Shown in pieces: positions 46,606 to 56,169 of a DNA stretch of 64,000 bases. The notes beneath the pieces were generated by a model that saw only the letters and a program-made list of their open reading frames with translations, did no database searches and had not been told where the DNA came from. How positions within the stretch are numbered: the stretch's first letter is position 1; every line of letters starts with the position of its first letter. Origin of the DNA: a candidate division KSB1 bacterium (GTDB taxonomy: Bacteria > Zhuqueibacterota > Zhuqueibacteria > Thermofontimicrobiales > Thermofontimicrobiaceae); the NCBI GenBank assembly GCA_034506395.1, contig JAPDPQ010000011.1:1-64000 (forward strand). Direction: 5' to 3'. The position numbers were made by a program, and so were the translations under genes.

Positions 46606-47366
46606 TGCTCATTATTCAGTCCCCAGTATCTCTGATCCCACAAATACTCTGGCTTGACATGTCGCAATGATTTGAAGATATTTTCTCGCGTACCTCGATA
46701 ATCCTTTTCCAGATTTAATAATAGATTCTTTACGTACGCACGCTTGGTCAAGCCGGCAGAGGGGCAGAGATTAACAAAAGTCGGAAAATCGTTTTGAGCG
46801 GCAAACTCTTTGATCTTCTTTTCCCAGATATAAACCAGCGGCCGAATAATATGAAACTTCCCCTTAAAAAGCTCTTGATTTGGCATCATGGTCGATATCT
46901 GCCTTCCGAAGAGGATGTTGATGAATAGCGTCTCGATCACATCATCTTTGTGATGTCCCAGGGCAATTTTTTGGCAACCGAACCGTTCAGCCAATTCGAT
47001 CATCCGCTGCCTTCGGAACTGCGAACAGAGAAAGCATGGCTTTTTGCGGTTCTTTTCACTATGTGCGTAAGTCCCTATCTGGGTCACTTCGATGTGATAT
47101 TCATGACCATTCGCCTCAAAATAGCGCCGCAGTGGTTCAAAATGGGCTGGATTCTCCCCATGAAATCCAAGATCAATATGTACCGCTATGAGTGAAATAT
47201 CGTTCGGAGTAAAAATTTTTCTACCAGAAAGCAATTTTAGCAATACAAAGGAATCTGCACCGCCCGAAATACCGACCAAAATCCGATCCCCTGGCTGAAT
47301 CATCTGGAAATCGGTAATGGCCAGTTCCATGTTTTTTCTGAGAAATTCATATAAGTTTTTCTTCAT
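46602..47366 (-). CDS. TtcA-family tRNA thiolation PP-loop protein
   Basis: 254 residues from ATG 47366; a TTG 4 codons upstream is in frame. The PP-loop motif at about 33-39 reads GISGGADS (family usually SGGKDS), for ATP adenylation of the tRNA base. The CxxC pair CFLCSQFRRQRM (about 113-116) and NLCPSAG (about 203) match the three cysteines that hold the 4Fe-4S cluster in TtcA. The ALGHHKDDVIETLF motif is typical. The likely reaction is 2-thiolation of cytidine 32 in tRNA, but the wider family includes other thiolases. The stop codon lies inside an octamer repeat. Confidence 0.85.
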   Translation of the reverse strand: MKKNLYEFLRKNMELAITDFQMIQPGDRILVGISGGADSFVLLKLLSGRKIFTPNDISLIAVHIDLGFHGENPAHFEPLRRYFEANGHEYHIEVTQIGTYAHSEKNRKKPCFLCSQFRRQRMIELAERFGCQKIALGHHKDDVIETLFINILFGRQISTMMPNQELFKGKFHIIRPLVYIWEKKIKEFAAQNDFPTFVNLCPSAGLTKRAYVKNLLLNLEKDYRGTRENIFKSLRHVKPEYLWDQRYWGLNNEQ

Positions 47367-47547
47367 GACTGCCAACAAAATCGAAATATCATAGAACTTT
47401 TTGGCGCAGCGTTTACGTCCAAAGCACTCACAAGTCGCTTCTGTGACCGCTGACTTTAATGATGTTTTCTTATGCCACTTCTTTTAGCTTACAGTTCTAC
47501 TCAATCTTTTGAGCATAGAACGAGATCAGAACGCCACTATTTGGTCT

Positions 47548-49644
47548 TTAATTTTGCTTCAACATACTTTCGATCTGATCGAGAAAAATCTTCTCGCCTT
47601 CTAAATTATTGTAGCCATGCTGCTCATCGATGGAAACGGCTTTTTTTAATAACTGATAACCTTCAGAGTAGTCATTTTGTTTCAATTTTATTAAACCCAT
47701 GTTAAAAAGCACCAAAGATAAAAATTCAAAGTTGTTTGTTTGTTCATACAATGATGCGGCCTGATGATAATAATCAAGCGCTGGGAGCAAATTATTTTGC
47801 TGATTATAGACATCCCCCAACCGATCGTAAATTTGAGCTTTGGCTGCGACTGCATCATCATCGCTCAGCAGTTCTAACGCTTGCTCATAGCAACCGATAG
47901 CCCGATCGGCTAATTTTTGCTTTTGCAGCACCGATGCTTGATGAAGCAGCGTCTGAATAATTCCTCTTTTATCATCCAAGATCCGATATAAACTATTGCT
48001 CTTTTCAAAATAGAAAAGCGCACTATCCAGCTCTCCTGCCTGTTGAAATGCCAACCCGAGATGATCATACCCGTCCGCTGTTTTGGGCTCATGATGATTC
48101 TTAATACTCAAGGCTAAACTTTGCTTAAAGAAACGAATCGCCAATGGAAATTCCTTATTTTCCTGATGGGCATTACCCAACAAATTCAGCGAACCAATCA
48201 TCCCAGTTTCATTATTCAATTGTTCGTGCAGTGCCAGAGCCTTTTGATAATAAGCAATCGCTTTATTCCGCTGATACAATAGCTGATAAATTTGACCAAC
48301 GTTTTCATAGGTCGCTGCAAGGTTTATCGAGTCTTTTGCCTGTTCCATGGTTTCAACGGTGGATTCAAAGATGCTTAGCGCCAGTTTCCACTGACCAGCC
48401 ATTAAATGGGCATTCCCCAGGTTTTGGGCGATGCGAATATATGCATCATGATCGCGATAATTGTTCAGCGATGAATATGCGCGCTGATAATAAGCCATGG
48501 CGCTATCCTGTTGTTGGTTGATTTGGAAAGCCGCCCCAATATTGTTTAGTGCAAGCGCCGATTCATAACCATTTTTGGATAATGATAATGCATCCCGCCA
48601 AAATCGAATTGCATTTTGACGATCCACTCGCGCCCTGGATGATTCGCGCTCAAACACCAATCCCTGATCCCAGTGACTTTCAGCCAAATGAAAGCTGGCT
48701 GAAAATGATTTGAGACTGCCAAAGTAATTCATCGCATCAGGGTATTGCTTGACTATCAACATAAAGTATCCCCTGAGAAAATCCGTCAGTTCAGAAATGT
48801 GATGAGAGTCAAATGATGGTAGATCAAACCGTCGCAAGCGGCAAATTTTTCCGCTTAAGATAGGTGAATCATCGCTCAATATTCCATGGATGCTCGCCCT
48901 TTTCGGAACAATTAACGTCGGCCGAAAGGATGAATGTGAGATACCATTTGCTTCAGGAACACACGATAGCACCAAATTCGCAGCGCTATTATCCCCAATT
49001 TCCTCCAGCCGGTCCAAATTAAAATTTTTTTCATCCATCCGATGAAATATCAACTCAATTTTTGCGAAAAACGGATTAATTGAGATCGCTTTCAAACTGT
49101 CAATCACCATTTTTTCAAGAGAATCGAACCAGGACCTTTGAGATGGATCGCTTGCGGTGACCACGGCAATTCGAAACAAAGTTGGAAATTGCTTTTCGAT
49201 AGCACTCATTTTTTTGAGAGATCGAATGATATGCTTCACGAAATCGTCCTCGATAGGGGCATCGAAAGGCAAAACTGCAATTTGGAGCATTCGGAAACTG
49301 TCGGCGCAAGCTGCTTCGATTTGAATGCTGCTATCCTCTCGATCGTTAAACCAGATAACAGCATCCAATTTCTGATCACGAAGTCGCTGCCGAACTGCCG
49401 TGGAGATGCGCCCAAATTGAAACGGCCCAGCATCAAGCGAGTCCAAATGGACGAACCTAAATGCCGCCGGCTGGCTTATAGCACGTGCCAATCTCGTTTC
49501 AAATTCAGTTGAATCAAAAAGCTTAGAGTTCTGTATCACAATGCCAACTCGCAACGAATCAGATCCGAAGCTGGGCGAAATCCAGAAAAATATTAGTATC
49601 ACCACCAAGCGAATCAGTTTCTCGAAGTACTCCATCAAGCGCAT
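47548..49644 (-). CDS. Secreted TPR-repeat protein with an N-terminal receptor-like domain
   Basis: 698 residues, ATG with AAAGGGA upstream. A signal peptide (about 1-27) is followed at about 30-270 by an alpha/beta domain (LRVGIVIQNSKLFD, DAVIWFNDREDSS, RIAVVTASDPSQRS) that resembles a periplasmic sensor or substrate-binding fold. From about 295 to 690 there are nine or ten TPR units, several canonical (AIAYYQKALALHEQLNNETG, ALFYFEKSNSLYRILDDKRG). It probably works as a periplasmic scaffold. A promoter is visible about 200 bp upstream. Confidence 0.8.
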   Translation of the reverse strand: MRLMEYFEKLIRLVVILIFFWISPSFGSDSLRVGIVIQNSKLFDSTEFETRLARAISQPAAFRFVHLDSLDAGPFQFGRISTAVRQRLRDQKLDAVIWFNDREDSSIQIEAACADSFRMLQIAVLPFDAPIEDDFVKHIIRSLKKMSAIEKQFPTLFRIAVVTASDPSQRSWFDSLEKMVIDSLKAISINPFFAKIELIFHRMDEKNFNLDRLEEIGDNSAANLVLSCVPEANGISHSSFRPTLIVPKRASIHGILSDDSPILSGKICRLRRFDLPSFDSHHISELTDFLRGYFMLIVKQYPDAMNYFGSLKSFSASFHLAESHWDQGLVFERESSRARVDRQNAIRFWRDALSLSKNGYESALALNNIGAAFQINQQQDSAMAYYQRAYSSLNNYRDHDAYIRIAQNLGNAHLMAGQWKLALSIFESTVETMEQAKDSINLAATYENVGQIYQLLYQRNKAIAYYQKALALHEQLNNETGMIGSLNLLGNAHQENKEFPLAIRFFKQSLALSIKNHHEPKTADGYDHLGLAFQQAGELDSALFYFEKSNSLYRILDDKRGIIQTLLHQASVLQKQKLADRAIGCYEQALELLSDDDAVAAKAQIYDRLGDVYNQQNNLLPALDYYHQAASLYEQTNNFEFLSLVLFNMGLIKLKQNDYSEGYQLLKKAVSIDEQHGYNNLEGEKIFLDQIESMLKQN

Positions 49645-49848
49645 TGAACGATCCCTTTCTTCCTTTCATCAAAAATTTCTTTTTCTTCAGTTAAAACGCG
49701 GTTTACATCCCTCTCACCGCAATATGGCAGCCGGCGAAAATTTTCTCAACCCTCTGAGCCAATTCGCGATCAAATCTTTCCTGTTTCTGAAGGATGAATG
49801 TCGGGAATCTGAAAAATTATGCTCTGGCCCCTGGTTCAGGCCGCCGAA

Positions 49849-49877
49849 AAAATATGACAACCCGGTATAAAAGTCAA
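49849..49877 (-). promoter_or_regulatory. Likely promoter of the TPR gene
   Basis: On the minus strand -35 TTGACT (49877-49872), a 17-bp spacer and -10 TATTTT (49854-49849). The leader would be about 200 nt. Confidence 0.5.
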
Positions 49878-50091
49878 GCCAAAACTGATACATTCAGGAA
49901 ACTTAACATTTATCGATTCGCTTTGGGGATCAAGACTGAATCCTGCAAATTTTTTCCAGTGGATGGAAAGGCTGAGCTTTTCAACAAGCATGGGATTTCA
50001 TTTTTTCGTACGAGACGGGAGACAGCGATAAGGGAGGAATCAAATTTTTTGGAACAAATTTTCCGCAAAGCGATCTGATAGGGACAAAACG

Positions 50092-50135
50092 AAAACTCCC
50101 CACGGCGGAATACTTCCATGGCCGCGGGGAGCTTT
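50092..50135 (-). terminator. Terminator of the PDZ gene
   Basis: Stem CTCCCCACGGC / GCCGCGGGGAG (one mismatch, 14-nt loop) followed on the minus strand by TTTTCGTTTTG, about 20 nt after the stop codon. Confidence 0.85.
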
Positions 50136-50151
50136 CGCTGGGAGGGATGTT

Positions 50152-51075
50152 TCAGATTCTCTGCTTGGAATCAGTCATCACCTTCTTTTTTATGATGATC
50201 TCCTGATCTTTCTGTTCTGGCAGAAGCTCGGGCAGCCACAACTCAATTGATCTTTCTGGGTTCCCGCGCCATCGAAATTCGCGAATCATTCGCTTAGGAA
50301 TAATAATGGTGGATTCCTCGTCTTCCCTTGTTCCAAGCGTAATGGTTAGGCTTTGCTTTTTATTCTGCCGAATGATCTCAAAAGAGACATCATCATCTTC
50401 TTCGTATTCTGCAATAATCTCTTGAACATCTCTCGGCGTCGCGACTGACTCACCGTCAATTTTCACGATGACATCACCAGATTTTAATCCAGCTTTCTGG
50501 GCAGGACTATCCTTGATAACGTCAAGGATCAATACTCCTTCCCCAGCTTGGACGCCAAAATATTGAGCCAGGTCTTCGTTGATCTCATGAAGCTGAACCC
50601 CGAGATAAGCACGATTGGTTCGATACCCTCCGAAGAAATTTCTCGGATTCGGAAAGAAAAACATATCGCTTTCTGAACGTCTTGCTCGACCAATCGTCAC
50701 CGTGATGGTTTTCTCTTTGCCATCACGAATAACGACAATCTTTGCCTTTTCCCCTGGCTGGAGGCCTCGAACCACTCGGACCAACGTGCTCGATCTTGTG
50801 ATCTTCACATCGTTCACCCACTGAATGACATCATCCTCCATCAAACCATCGCGCTCGGCAGGACTATTTGGCTCAATTTCAGTAATCACGACACCAAAAT
50901 CTGCCTTCAGGGCCTTTTTTTGGTGACGAGTCAGCTCCTGGGTTACGACACCCAAATAGCCTTTCTTTTTCGCTTCTTTTTCCGCGCCCATTAACTGTAT
51001 AGCCCCTGACACTGTCAGCACAGCTATCAAAAATAGAATGAGGCCTATCATCCATATTGAATTGAATCTTTTCAT
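50152..51075 (-). CDS. Double-PDZ membrane-anchored protein without protease domain
   Basis: 307 residues, ATG 51075 with a perfect GGAGGTGA. A signal peptide or anchor (about 8-30) is followed by PDZ 1 at about 40-130 (LGVVTQELTRHQ, GVVITEIEPNSPAERDGLMEDDVI) and PDZ 2 at about 150-250 (LGVQLHEINEDLAQYFG, VLILDVIKDSPAQKAGLKSGDVI). The tail is charged with many Lys/Glu. No trypsin-like domain precedes the PDZ pair, unlike HtrA/DegP, so it is probably an adaptor or a chaperone of envelope proteins. Monocistronic with terminator. Confidence 0.88.
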   Translation of the reverse strand: MKRFNSIWMIGLILFLIAVLTVSGAIQLMGAEKEAKKKGYLGVVTQELTRHQKKALKADFGVVITEIEPNSPAERDGLMEDDVIQWVNDVKITRSSTLVRVVRGLQPGEKAKIVVIRDGKEKTITVTIGRARRSESDMFFFPNPRNFFGGYRTNRAYLGVQLHEINEDLAQYFGVQAGEGVLILDVIKDSPAQKAGLKSGDVIVKIDGESVATPRDVQEIIAEYEEDDDVSFEIIRQNKKQSLTITLGTREDEESTIIIPKRMIREFRWRGNPERSIELWLPELLPEQKDQEIIIKKKVMTDSKQRI

Positions 51076-51446
51076 TGCTAATCACCTCCATTGGTTCGAA
51101 CTACGAACGAGCTTCTGCAAATTAAAATCATCCCAATCTGAATCGCCAGGTCGCGGCGTGCAATCTCATCAATGCTGAGAAAATGTCTTGCAGACTCCTC
51201 TTCAGATGAAAAGGATCCTTGCAGTGATTTGATATTCTGCTGAGATCCATGGACCTACTGATTCAATTTGCTCAATCGCCACTAATCATCTCTGGCTAAA
51301 TATCAAGACTGCTGCACCCCAAAAAAAGTTTTATGGAATACCATCATCAAGAATGGAACTCTGTTGCTTAAAAATTGCAGTTGCATCTGTTGAAAAATAA
51401 GATTATATTCGGCCTCAACATTTATCAATTCAATTTTCGAGGTAGA
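51076..51446. other. Divergent intergenic region
   Basis: No gene. It lies between the leftward PDZ gene and the rightward DUF456 gene and must hold both promoters; none is clear by eye. Confidence 0.4.
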
Positions 51447-51941
51447 ATGATGTGGCTTATAATTGCTGCAATTATTGGTTCAGTCTTAATCTTTTTGGGT
51501 TTTCTTGGATGTATCATCCCAGCGCTTCCGGGACCACCTTTGAGTTTCATTGCGTTGCTCCTCATCGCGATCGTCTCGGACTTCTCGCCCCCTCTAACTG
51601 GAAATTTGATCTTTATCATGCTTGGAATGACCGTAGTTGTTACGGCCATGGATTATTTCATCCCTGTTTTGGGTGCCAAAAAATATGGCGCCTCGAAATG
51701 GGGAATTTGGGGATCAATCCTGGGGATGCTTTTTGGAATCCTTTATCTTCCACCTTTAGGAATGATCCTCGGCGCGTTTCTTGGTGCCGTGATCGCAGAA
51801 ATGATTGCAGGCAAAGCGACATCATCAGCCTTTAAAGCTGGAATAGGTGTATTCCTTGGAACCTTATTAGGGACCATTTTAAAACTCATCGTTGTGAGCG
51901 TCATGGCATATTATTTCATTGTGGCTTTGATTCGTCTTTGA
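51447..51941 (+). CDS. DUF456 membrane protein
   Basis: 164 residues from ATG 51447, chosen because CGAGG is 5 nt upstream; a longer frame begins at 51375 without a ribosome site. Five or six hydrophobic helices with the family's GCIIPALPGPPLSFIALLLI and GMILGAFLGAVIAEMIAG segments (Gly-rich helix packing). Conserved inner-membrane protein of unknown role, single gene. Confidence 0.85.
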   Translation: MMWLIIAAIIGSVLIFLGFLGCIIPALPGPPLSFIALLLIAIVSDFSPPLTGNLIFIMLGMTVVVTAMDYFIPVLGAKKYGASKWGIWGSILGMLFGILYLPPLGMILGAFLGAVIAEMIAGKATSSAFKAGIGVFLGTLLGTILKLIVVSVMAYYFIVALIRL

Positions 51942-52270
51942 TCTCTTAAACATTTATACCCCGCTCAAATCCGACTCGCCTTCTCACGAACATAAGGAAT
52001 GAAAATAAAAATCAGAACATGAAATTCTGCCTTGGCTTATTTTGCTTTTGCCTCATCTAAACCATATGATTTCAGGTTCATGATTATTTATAATTTTTTG
52101 GTGAAATTGAACCACCAATTCTCTTTGATGCTTCATTCGGGTTATCATGGAATAATTTCAGCATTCAGATGCGAAATTTTTGAGAGCAATCTGCCCCTTT
52201 TTCGGAACTTTAGATTCCGGTTTTAAAATTGCGCTTGTTTTAATTAATTAAATTTCAAACGATTAATTTT
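51942..52270. other. Intergenic region before the ATP-grasp operon
   Basis: AT-rich, no gene seen. Its right end carries the sigma-54-like promoter listed next. Confidence 0.4.
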
Positions 52271-52287
52271 TTGGCACGATGATTGTT
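52271..52287 (+). promoter_or_regulatory. Sigma-54-like promoter of the ATP-grasp/KamA operon
   Basis: TTGGCACG-ATGA-TTGTT matches the sigma-54 consensus TTGGCACG-N4-TTGCW, with GG and G at the correct 10-bp spacing. The only deviation is T for C in the -12 GC pair. It lies 60-76 bp before the ATG at 52348. No activator gene is in the window. Confidence 0.55.
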
Positions 52288-52347
52288 ACAATAGGCAATT
52301 TAAAAATTTTAGCAATTCCATGAAGCGTTCGAATATAGCCATTGTCA

Positions 52348-53457
52348 ATGGCCTTAAAAATTGCAAAAAAATTCATCAAAGAAAAAGTGAAGGGAAAGGA
52401 ACAGTTGACGTTGAAAATTGTGGTAGCATACAGTAGCAAAGAAGGCCTTTTGAGGGAATATCAGCGACAAAGGAGGCAAAGATCAAAATCGGACTCGATC
52501 CCGGAAGATTTTTTTGCAGAGGGGGATTCGCCGGAGACGATTCATGCGGTGATGGAGGCAATCCGCAGTGCTGGACATGAAGTGATCGGAATCGAAGGCG
52601 ACGATGATGCACTGAAAAATTTAGCTGAAATCCAACCTGATTTGGTTTTCAATATTGTTGAGGGATTGTTCGGCGATTTTCGAGAATCTTTCATCCCACT
52701 CGTTTGCGAACGGCTCGGCATACCATATACGGGTTCCGATCCGTTGACCCTGGCGCTATGTTTGAATAAAGCACGAACAAAACAGATCCTGAACTATTAT
52801 TCGATCCCCACCCCAAAATTTCGGGTGTTCTATTCAATGCAAGACGTTGATCTATGGGATTTCGACTTCCCGGCCATCATCAAACCGGTGGCCGAGGGAA
52901 GTAGCAAAGGGGTGTTCAATGATTCGGTTGTGGATGACGCAGACCAGGCCCGAATACAGATCGAGCGATGTTTCGAAAGATATAATGAGCCGGTAATGAT
53001 TGAACAATTTTTAGATGGAGACGAATTCACGGTAGCAATCTGGGGCAATTGGCCCGATGTCGAAGTCCTGCCGATCATCTCGATCAAATACGACGATCTG
53101 CCATCCGGCGCACGTCCAATTTATTCTTATGAAGCCAAATGGGTTTGGGATAAGCCCGAAAAGCCGCTGGAAATATTCCAATGCCCAGCGAATTTGACCC
53201 ATTTGCAGCGCCGTAATATCGAGGCCATAGCACGCGATGCCTATCGGGCGATGGACATCAAAGATTGGTGCCGCATTGATATTCGTATGGACCGGCAGGG
53301 TATACCGCATATTTTAGAGTTGAATCCATTGCCTGGTATTTTGCCCAACCCTGAAGAAAATTCTTGTTTCCCGAAGGCAGCCCGCACGAAAGGATATAGC
53401 TATGATGCCATGATCAATAAAGTGATCGAGTTTGCCCGAAAACGGTACGGCATCTGA
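52348..53457 (+). CDS. ATP-grasp ligase (D-Ala-D-Ala ligase-like), first copy
   Basis: 369 residues. ATG 52348 is chosen over a TTG two codons upstream. The three ATP-grasp parts are visible: the N-terminal domain (LKIVVAYSSKEG, PDLVFNIVEGLFGDFRESFIPL), the central nucleotide domain (GIPYTGSDPLTLALCLNKA; FPAIIKPVAEGSSKGV; VMIEQFLDGDEFTVAI) and the C-terminal metal site (WCRIDIRMDRQGIPHILELNPLPGI, with Asp, Glu and Asn binding Mg). It resembles Ddl but shares an operon with a diverged paralogue, a GNAT and KamA, so a role in cell-wall D-Ala-D-Ala synthesis is unlikely. It probably joins two amino acids by an acyl-phosphate route. Confidence 0.85.
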   Translation: MALKIAKKFIKEKVKGKEQLTLKIVVAYSSKEGLLREYQRQRRQRSKSDSIPEDFFAEGDSPETIHAVMEAIRSAGHEVIGIEGDDDALKNLAEIQPDLVFNIVEGLFGDFRESFIPLVCERLGIPYTGSDPLTLALCLNKARTKQILNYYSIPTPKFRVFYSMQDVDLWDFDFPAIIKPVAEGSSKGVFNDSVVDDADQARIQIERCFERYNEPVMIEQFLDGDEFTVAIWGNWPDVEVLPIISIKYDDLPSGARPIYSYEAKWVWDKPEKPLEIFQCPANLTHLQRRNIEAIARDAYRAMDIKDWCRIDIRMDRQGIPHILELNPLPGILPNPEENSCFPKAARTKGYSYDAMINKVIEFARKRYGI

Positions 53458-54535
53458 GAACTCAATCAAATTTGAAAAATTGAAAAAGAACGCGATTTCG
53501 TTGGATTCATTTAAATTGAAAAATAGGAAATTGAAAATTCTAATTGCTTACAATGAGCCGATCAAACGCCCGGGATATGATCTCGATTATATCTCCGAAG
53601 CAGGGGTTAAGGATGAAGCGGAAGCAGTTTATCAGGCAATTTTAAAATTGGGCCATGTGCCTGCCTATCTCGCTGCCAAAAACCTGGACCAGATTTTGAG
53701 CAAAATCGACCGATTCGGCCCGGATTTGATTTTCAACCTTTGCGAGGGATTTCATGGAAGAGCTCAGAACGAGATGTATCTCGCAGCGTTATGGGAACTG
53801 CTAGGAATCCCTTACACTGGCAATCCTCCATTGACTTTAGGATTGGCTCAGGATAAAGTACTCGCCAAGAGGCTTTTTCAATCAGCGCAGATTCTCACGC
53901 CGCCCTATGAGGTTTTCCTCAAAATGCCCGAAGCATGTGGTCTGGACTATCCAGTCATCGCCAAGCCCTCTCGCGAGGACGCCAGCCTTGGAATCGAGCA
54001 GGGAGCTGCCATCCTTTATAATTTTGATGAGCTGAAGCAACGGGTTGGTGACCTCTTAATGAAATATCAACAACCGATCCTGGTGGAACAGTTTATTGAT
54101 GGACGTGAATTTAATATCAGCATTTTAGGGAATGATCCGCCTCGGGCTCTCGCTATTTCTGAAATCAGCTTTGACGAATTGGGGACAACAGCGCCGCACA
54201 TTACGGGCTACGAAGCTAAATGGCTGATAGATCATCCGCTGTATCAAAAAACGCCGGCCATCTGTCCAGCAAACATTACGATTGAACTTAAGCTCCGTTT
54301 AGAGCAAATAGCGCTACAAGTATATGAGATCTTAGGCGGTCGTGATTATGGCCGGATCGATACCCGAGTCGATGCGGACGGAAATATCTTCGTTCTGGAA
54401 TATAATCCCAATCCTGATATCTCCTCAGAAGCGGGTTTCGTAAGAGCGTTAAAGGCCTTTGGGATCAGCTATAACGATTTTGTGGAACAATTAATTATTG
54501 AAGCGTTAAAGAGGAAATCAAATGATCGAAATTAG
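53432..54535 (+). CDS. ATP-grasp ligase (D-Ala-D-Ala ligase-like), second copy
   Basis: 367 residues, overlapping the previous gene by 26 nt. The start is uncertain: TTG 53432 is the first possible codon and there is no later Met before the conserved domain. Motifs parallel the first copy: DLIFNLCEGFHGRAQNEMYLAAL, GIPYTGNPPLTLGLAQDKVLAK, YPVIAKPSREDASLGIE, ILVEQFIDGREFNISIL and GRIDTRVDADGNIFVLEYNPNPDI. All expected metal and ATP residues seem present, so both copies should be active. Two paralogous ligases in a row suggest two successive amide bonds or a heteromer. Confidence 0.83.
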   Translation: MPENGTASENSIKFEKLKKNAISLDSFKLKNRKLKILIAYNEPIKRPGYDLDYISEAGVKDEAEAVYQAILKLGHVPAYLAAKNLDQILSKIDRFGPDLIFNLCEGFHGRAQNEMYLAALWELLGIPYTGNPPLTLGLAQDKVLAKRLFQSAQILTPPYEVFLKMPEACGLDYPVIAKPSREDASLGIEQGAAILYNFDELKQRVGDLLMKYQQPILVEQFIDGREFNISILGNDPPRALAISEISFDELGTTAPHITGYEAKWLIDHPLYQKTPAICPANITIELKLRLEQIALQVYEILGGRDYGRIDTRVDADGNIFVLEYNPNPDISSEAGFVRALKAFGISYNDFVEQLIIEALKRKSNDRN

Positions 54536-55001
54536 AAAAATGATCGCCGAAGATCGCACAGCAGTATCGCGCATTCTTGAACAAACCGATATGTTCACAG
54601 CAGCCGAGCTGGATGTGGCTTTGGAATTAATCGATATTTATTTGACAAATAATGAGCAAAAAGATTATATCATTTACGTCGCAACAAATGAACGGAAGGA
54701 GGTCGTTGGATACGTATGTTACGGCCCTACGCCTGCCACTGACGGGACTTTTGATTTATATTGGATCGCAGTTTCCCCGGCCATGCAGCAGCAAGGGGTT
54801 GGAAAAGCATTATTAAATTTTACCGAACAACAGGTCATGCTCCACAACGGTCGCATGATTATCATTGAAACATCATCCCAGCCGAAATATAAACCGACGC
54901 AGGACTTTTATTTGAGGAATCGCTATCAGATAGAGGCCAGAATCAAGGATTTCTATCGAGTCGGAGATGATCGGCTGATATTTGTAAAAAGGCTCAAATA
55001 A
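54522..55001 (+). CDS. GNAT-family N-acetyltransferase
   Basis: 159 residues, overlapping the second ligase by 14 nt and preceded by GAGGAAA. The acetyl-CoA site is visible as VSPAMQQQGVGKALLNFTEQQV (Q/R-x-x-G-x-G/A), with the beta4 strand YVCYGPTPATDGTFDLYWIAV before it and YLRNRYQIEARIKDFYRVGDDRLIFVKRL at the end. Together with KamA it recalls AblB, the acetyltransferase that makes N-epsilon-acetyl-beta-lysine, but the pairing with two ligases is different. Target unknown. Confidence 0.85.
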   Translation: MIEIRKMIAEDRTAVSRILEQTDMFTAAELDVALELIDIYLTNNEQKDYIIYVATNERKEVVGYVCYGPTPATDGTFDLYWIAVSPAMQQQGVGKALLNFTEQQVMLHNGRMIIIETSSQPKYKPTQDFYLRNRYQIEARIKDFYRVGDDRLIFVKRLK

Positions 55002-55026
55002 CCAACATAGGAGGATTTTTTTTATT

Positions 55027-56169
55027 ATGGACACCTGGCAGAGAATTCTGCAAAAAAGTTTGACGAGCGCAAAGGAAATTGCCGAACGATTCGATATTCC
55101 TTTGGCTGATGTTGAAAAAATTCAAAATGAATTTGACATAAAAATAAACCCATATTATCTGTCACTGATTAAAGAAAAAGGCGATCCAATTTACAAACAA
55201 GTGGTTCCGGACTTAAGAGAGTTGGATGATCATGGATTGTTTTTTGACCCATTAGCTGAAGATCGGGATTCCCCGGTGAAAAGCATCGTCCATCGCTATC
55301 CCGACCGATGCCTATTTCTGGTATCGCATGATTGTGCGTCGTTCTGCCGCTTTTGTACCCGAAAGCGCAAGGTCGGCGATCCAACTCAAATCAACCCGAA
55401 ATTCATCGATGAAGGAATTGATTATATAGAAAAGCACTCGGAAATCAGAGATGTCATTATGTCTGGGGGAGATCCATTATTGCTCAGTGACGATTGGCTG
55501 AAATATATCCTTCACAAGCTGAGGCGGATCCCGCATGTCGAGATCATCCGCATCGGGACCCGTGTCCCTTGTTTCCTCCCGCAAAGGATTACTGCAAAAT
55601 TAGCCAATCTGTTGAAAAAATTTCACCCGTTATATATGAATGTCCACTTCAATCATCCAGATGAGCTTACGCCAATCGCCGTGAAAGCCCTGGGTCGCTT
55701 GGCAGATGCGGGCATCCCACTCGGTTGCCAAACTGTGCTGCTTAAAGGAGTGAATGATGACCCTCAGGTCATGAAAAAATTGATGCAAAAACTGCTTATG
55801 GCCCGAGTACGGCCTTACTACATCTATCAAGCTGACTACGTTTATGGCACAGAACACTTCCGAACGCGAGTCGAGAAAGGACTGGAAATTATTCAGGCAA
55901 TCCGCGGCTGGACCTCTGGATTAGCAGTGCCTCATTTTGTCATCGATTCCCCTGGCGGCGGCGGAAAAATCCCCCTTCTGCCCGAATATGTCGTAAAGAT
56001 CACTGATGAGGAAGTGGTCATGCGCAACTATCAGGGCAAGATCTTTCGCTACACCCAGCCGAAAGAAACCAATGGCAAGCACGATAGGCCAGAACAGCTC
56101 ATCACTGACCCTAAATCGAATGGCCCAACCTGCCCACTGTTAGATTTGGATGAAACATCGATGGTGTAA
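55027..56169 (+). CDS. KamA-family radical SAM aminomutase
   Basis: 380 residues. CASFCRFC at 103-110 is the CxxxCxxC cluster site for S-adenosylmethionine cleavage. MSGGDPLLL (145-153) is the usual GGDP-like SAM contact. Lys314 in SPGGGGKIPLLP corresponds to the PLP-binding lysine of lysine 2,3-aminomutase. Asp residues of the YQADYVYGTEHFRT region follow the family pattern. It should shift an amino group between C2 and C3 of lysine or a related amino acid. AGGAGG lies 12 nt before the ATG, a long spacing. It follows the GNAT by 25 nt and ends the operon. Confidence 0.9.
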   Translation: MDTWQRILQKSLTSAKEIAERFDIPLADVEKIQNEFDIKINPYYLSLIKEKGDPIYKQVVPDLRELDDHGLFFDPLAEDRDSPVKSIVHRYPDRCLFLVSHDCASFCRFCTRKRKVGDPTQINPKFIDEGIDYIEKHSEIRDVIMSGGDPLLLSDDWLKYILHKLRRIPHVEIIRIGTRVPCFLPQRITAKLANLLKKFHPLYMNVHFNHPDELTPIAVKALGRLADAGIPLGCQTVLLKGVNDDPQVMKKLMQKLLMARVRPYYIYQADYVYGTEHFRTRVEKGLEIIQAIRGWTSGLAVPHFVIDSPGGGGKIPLLPEYVVKITDEEVVMRNYQGKIFRYTQPKETNGKHDRPEQLITDPKSNGPTCPLLDLDETSMV

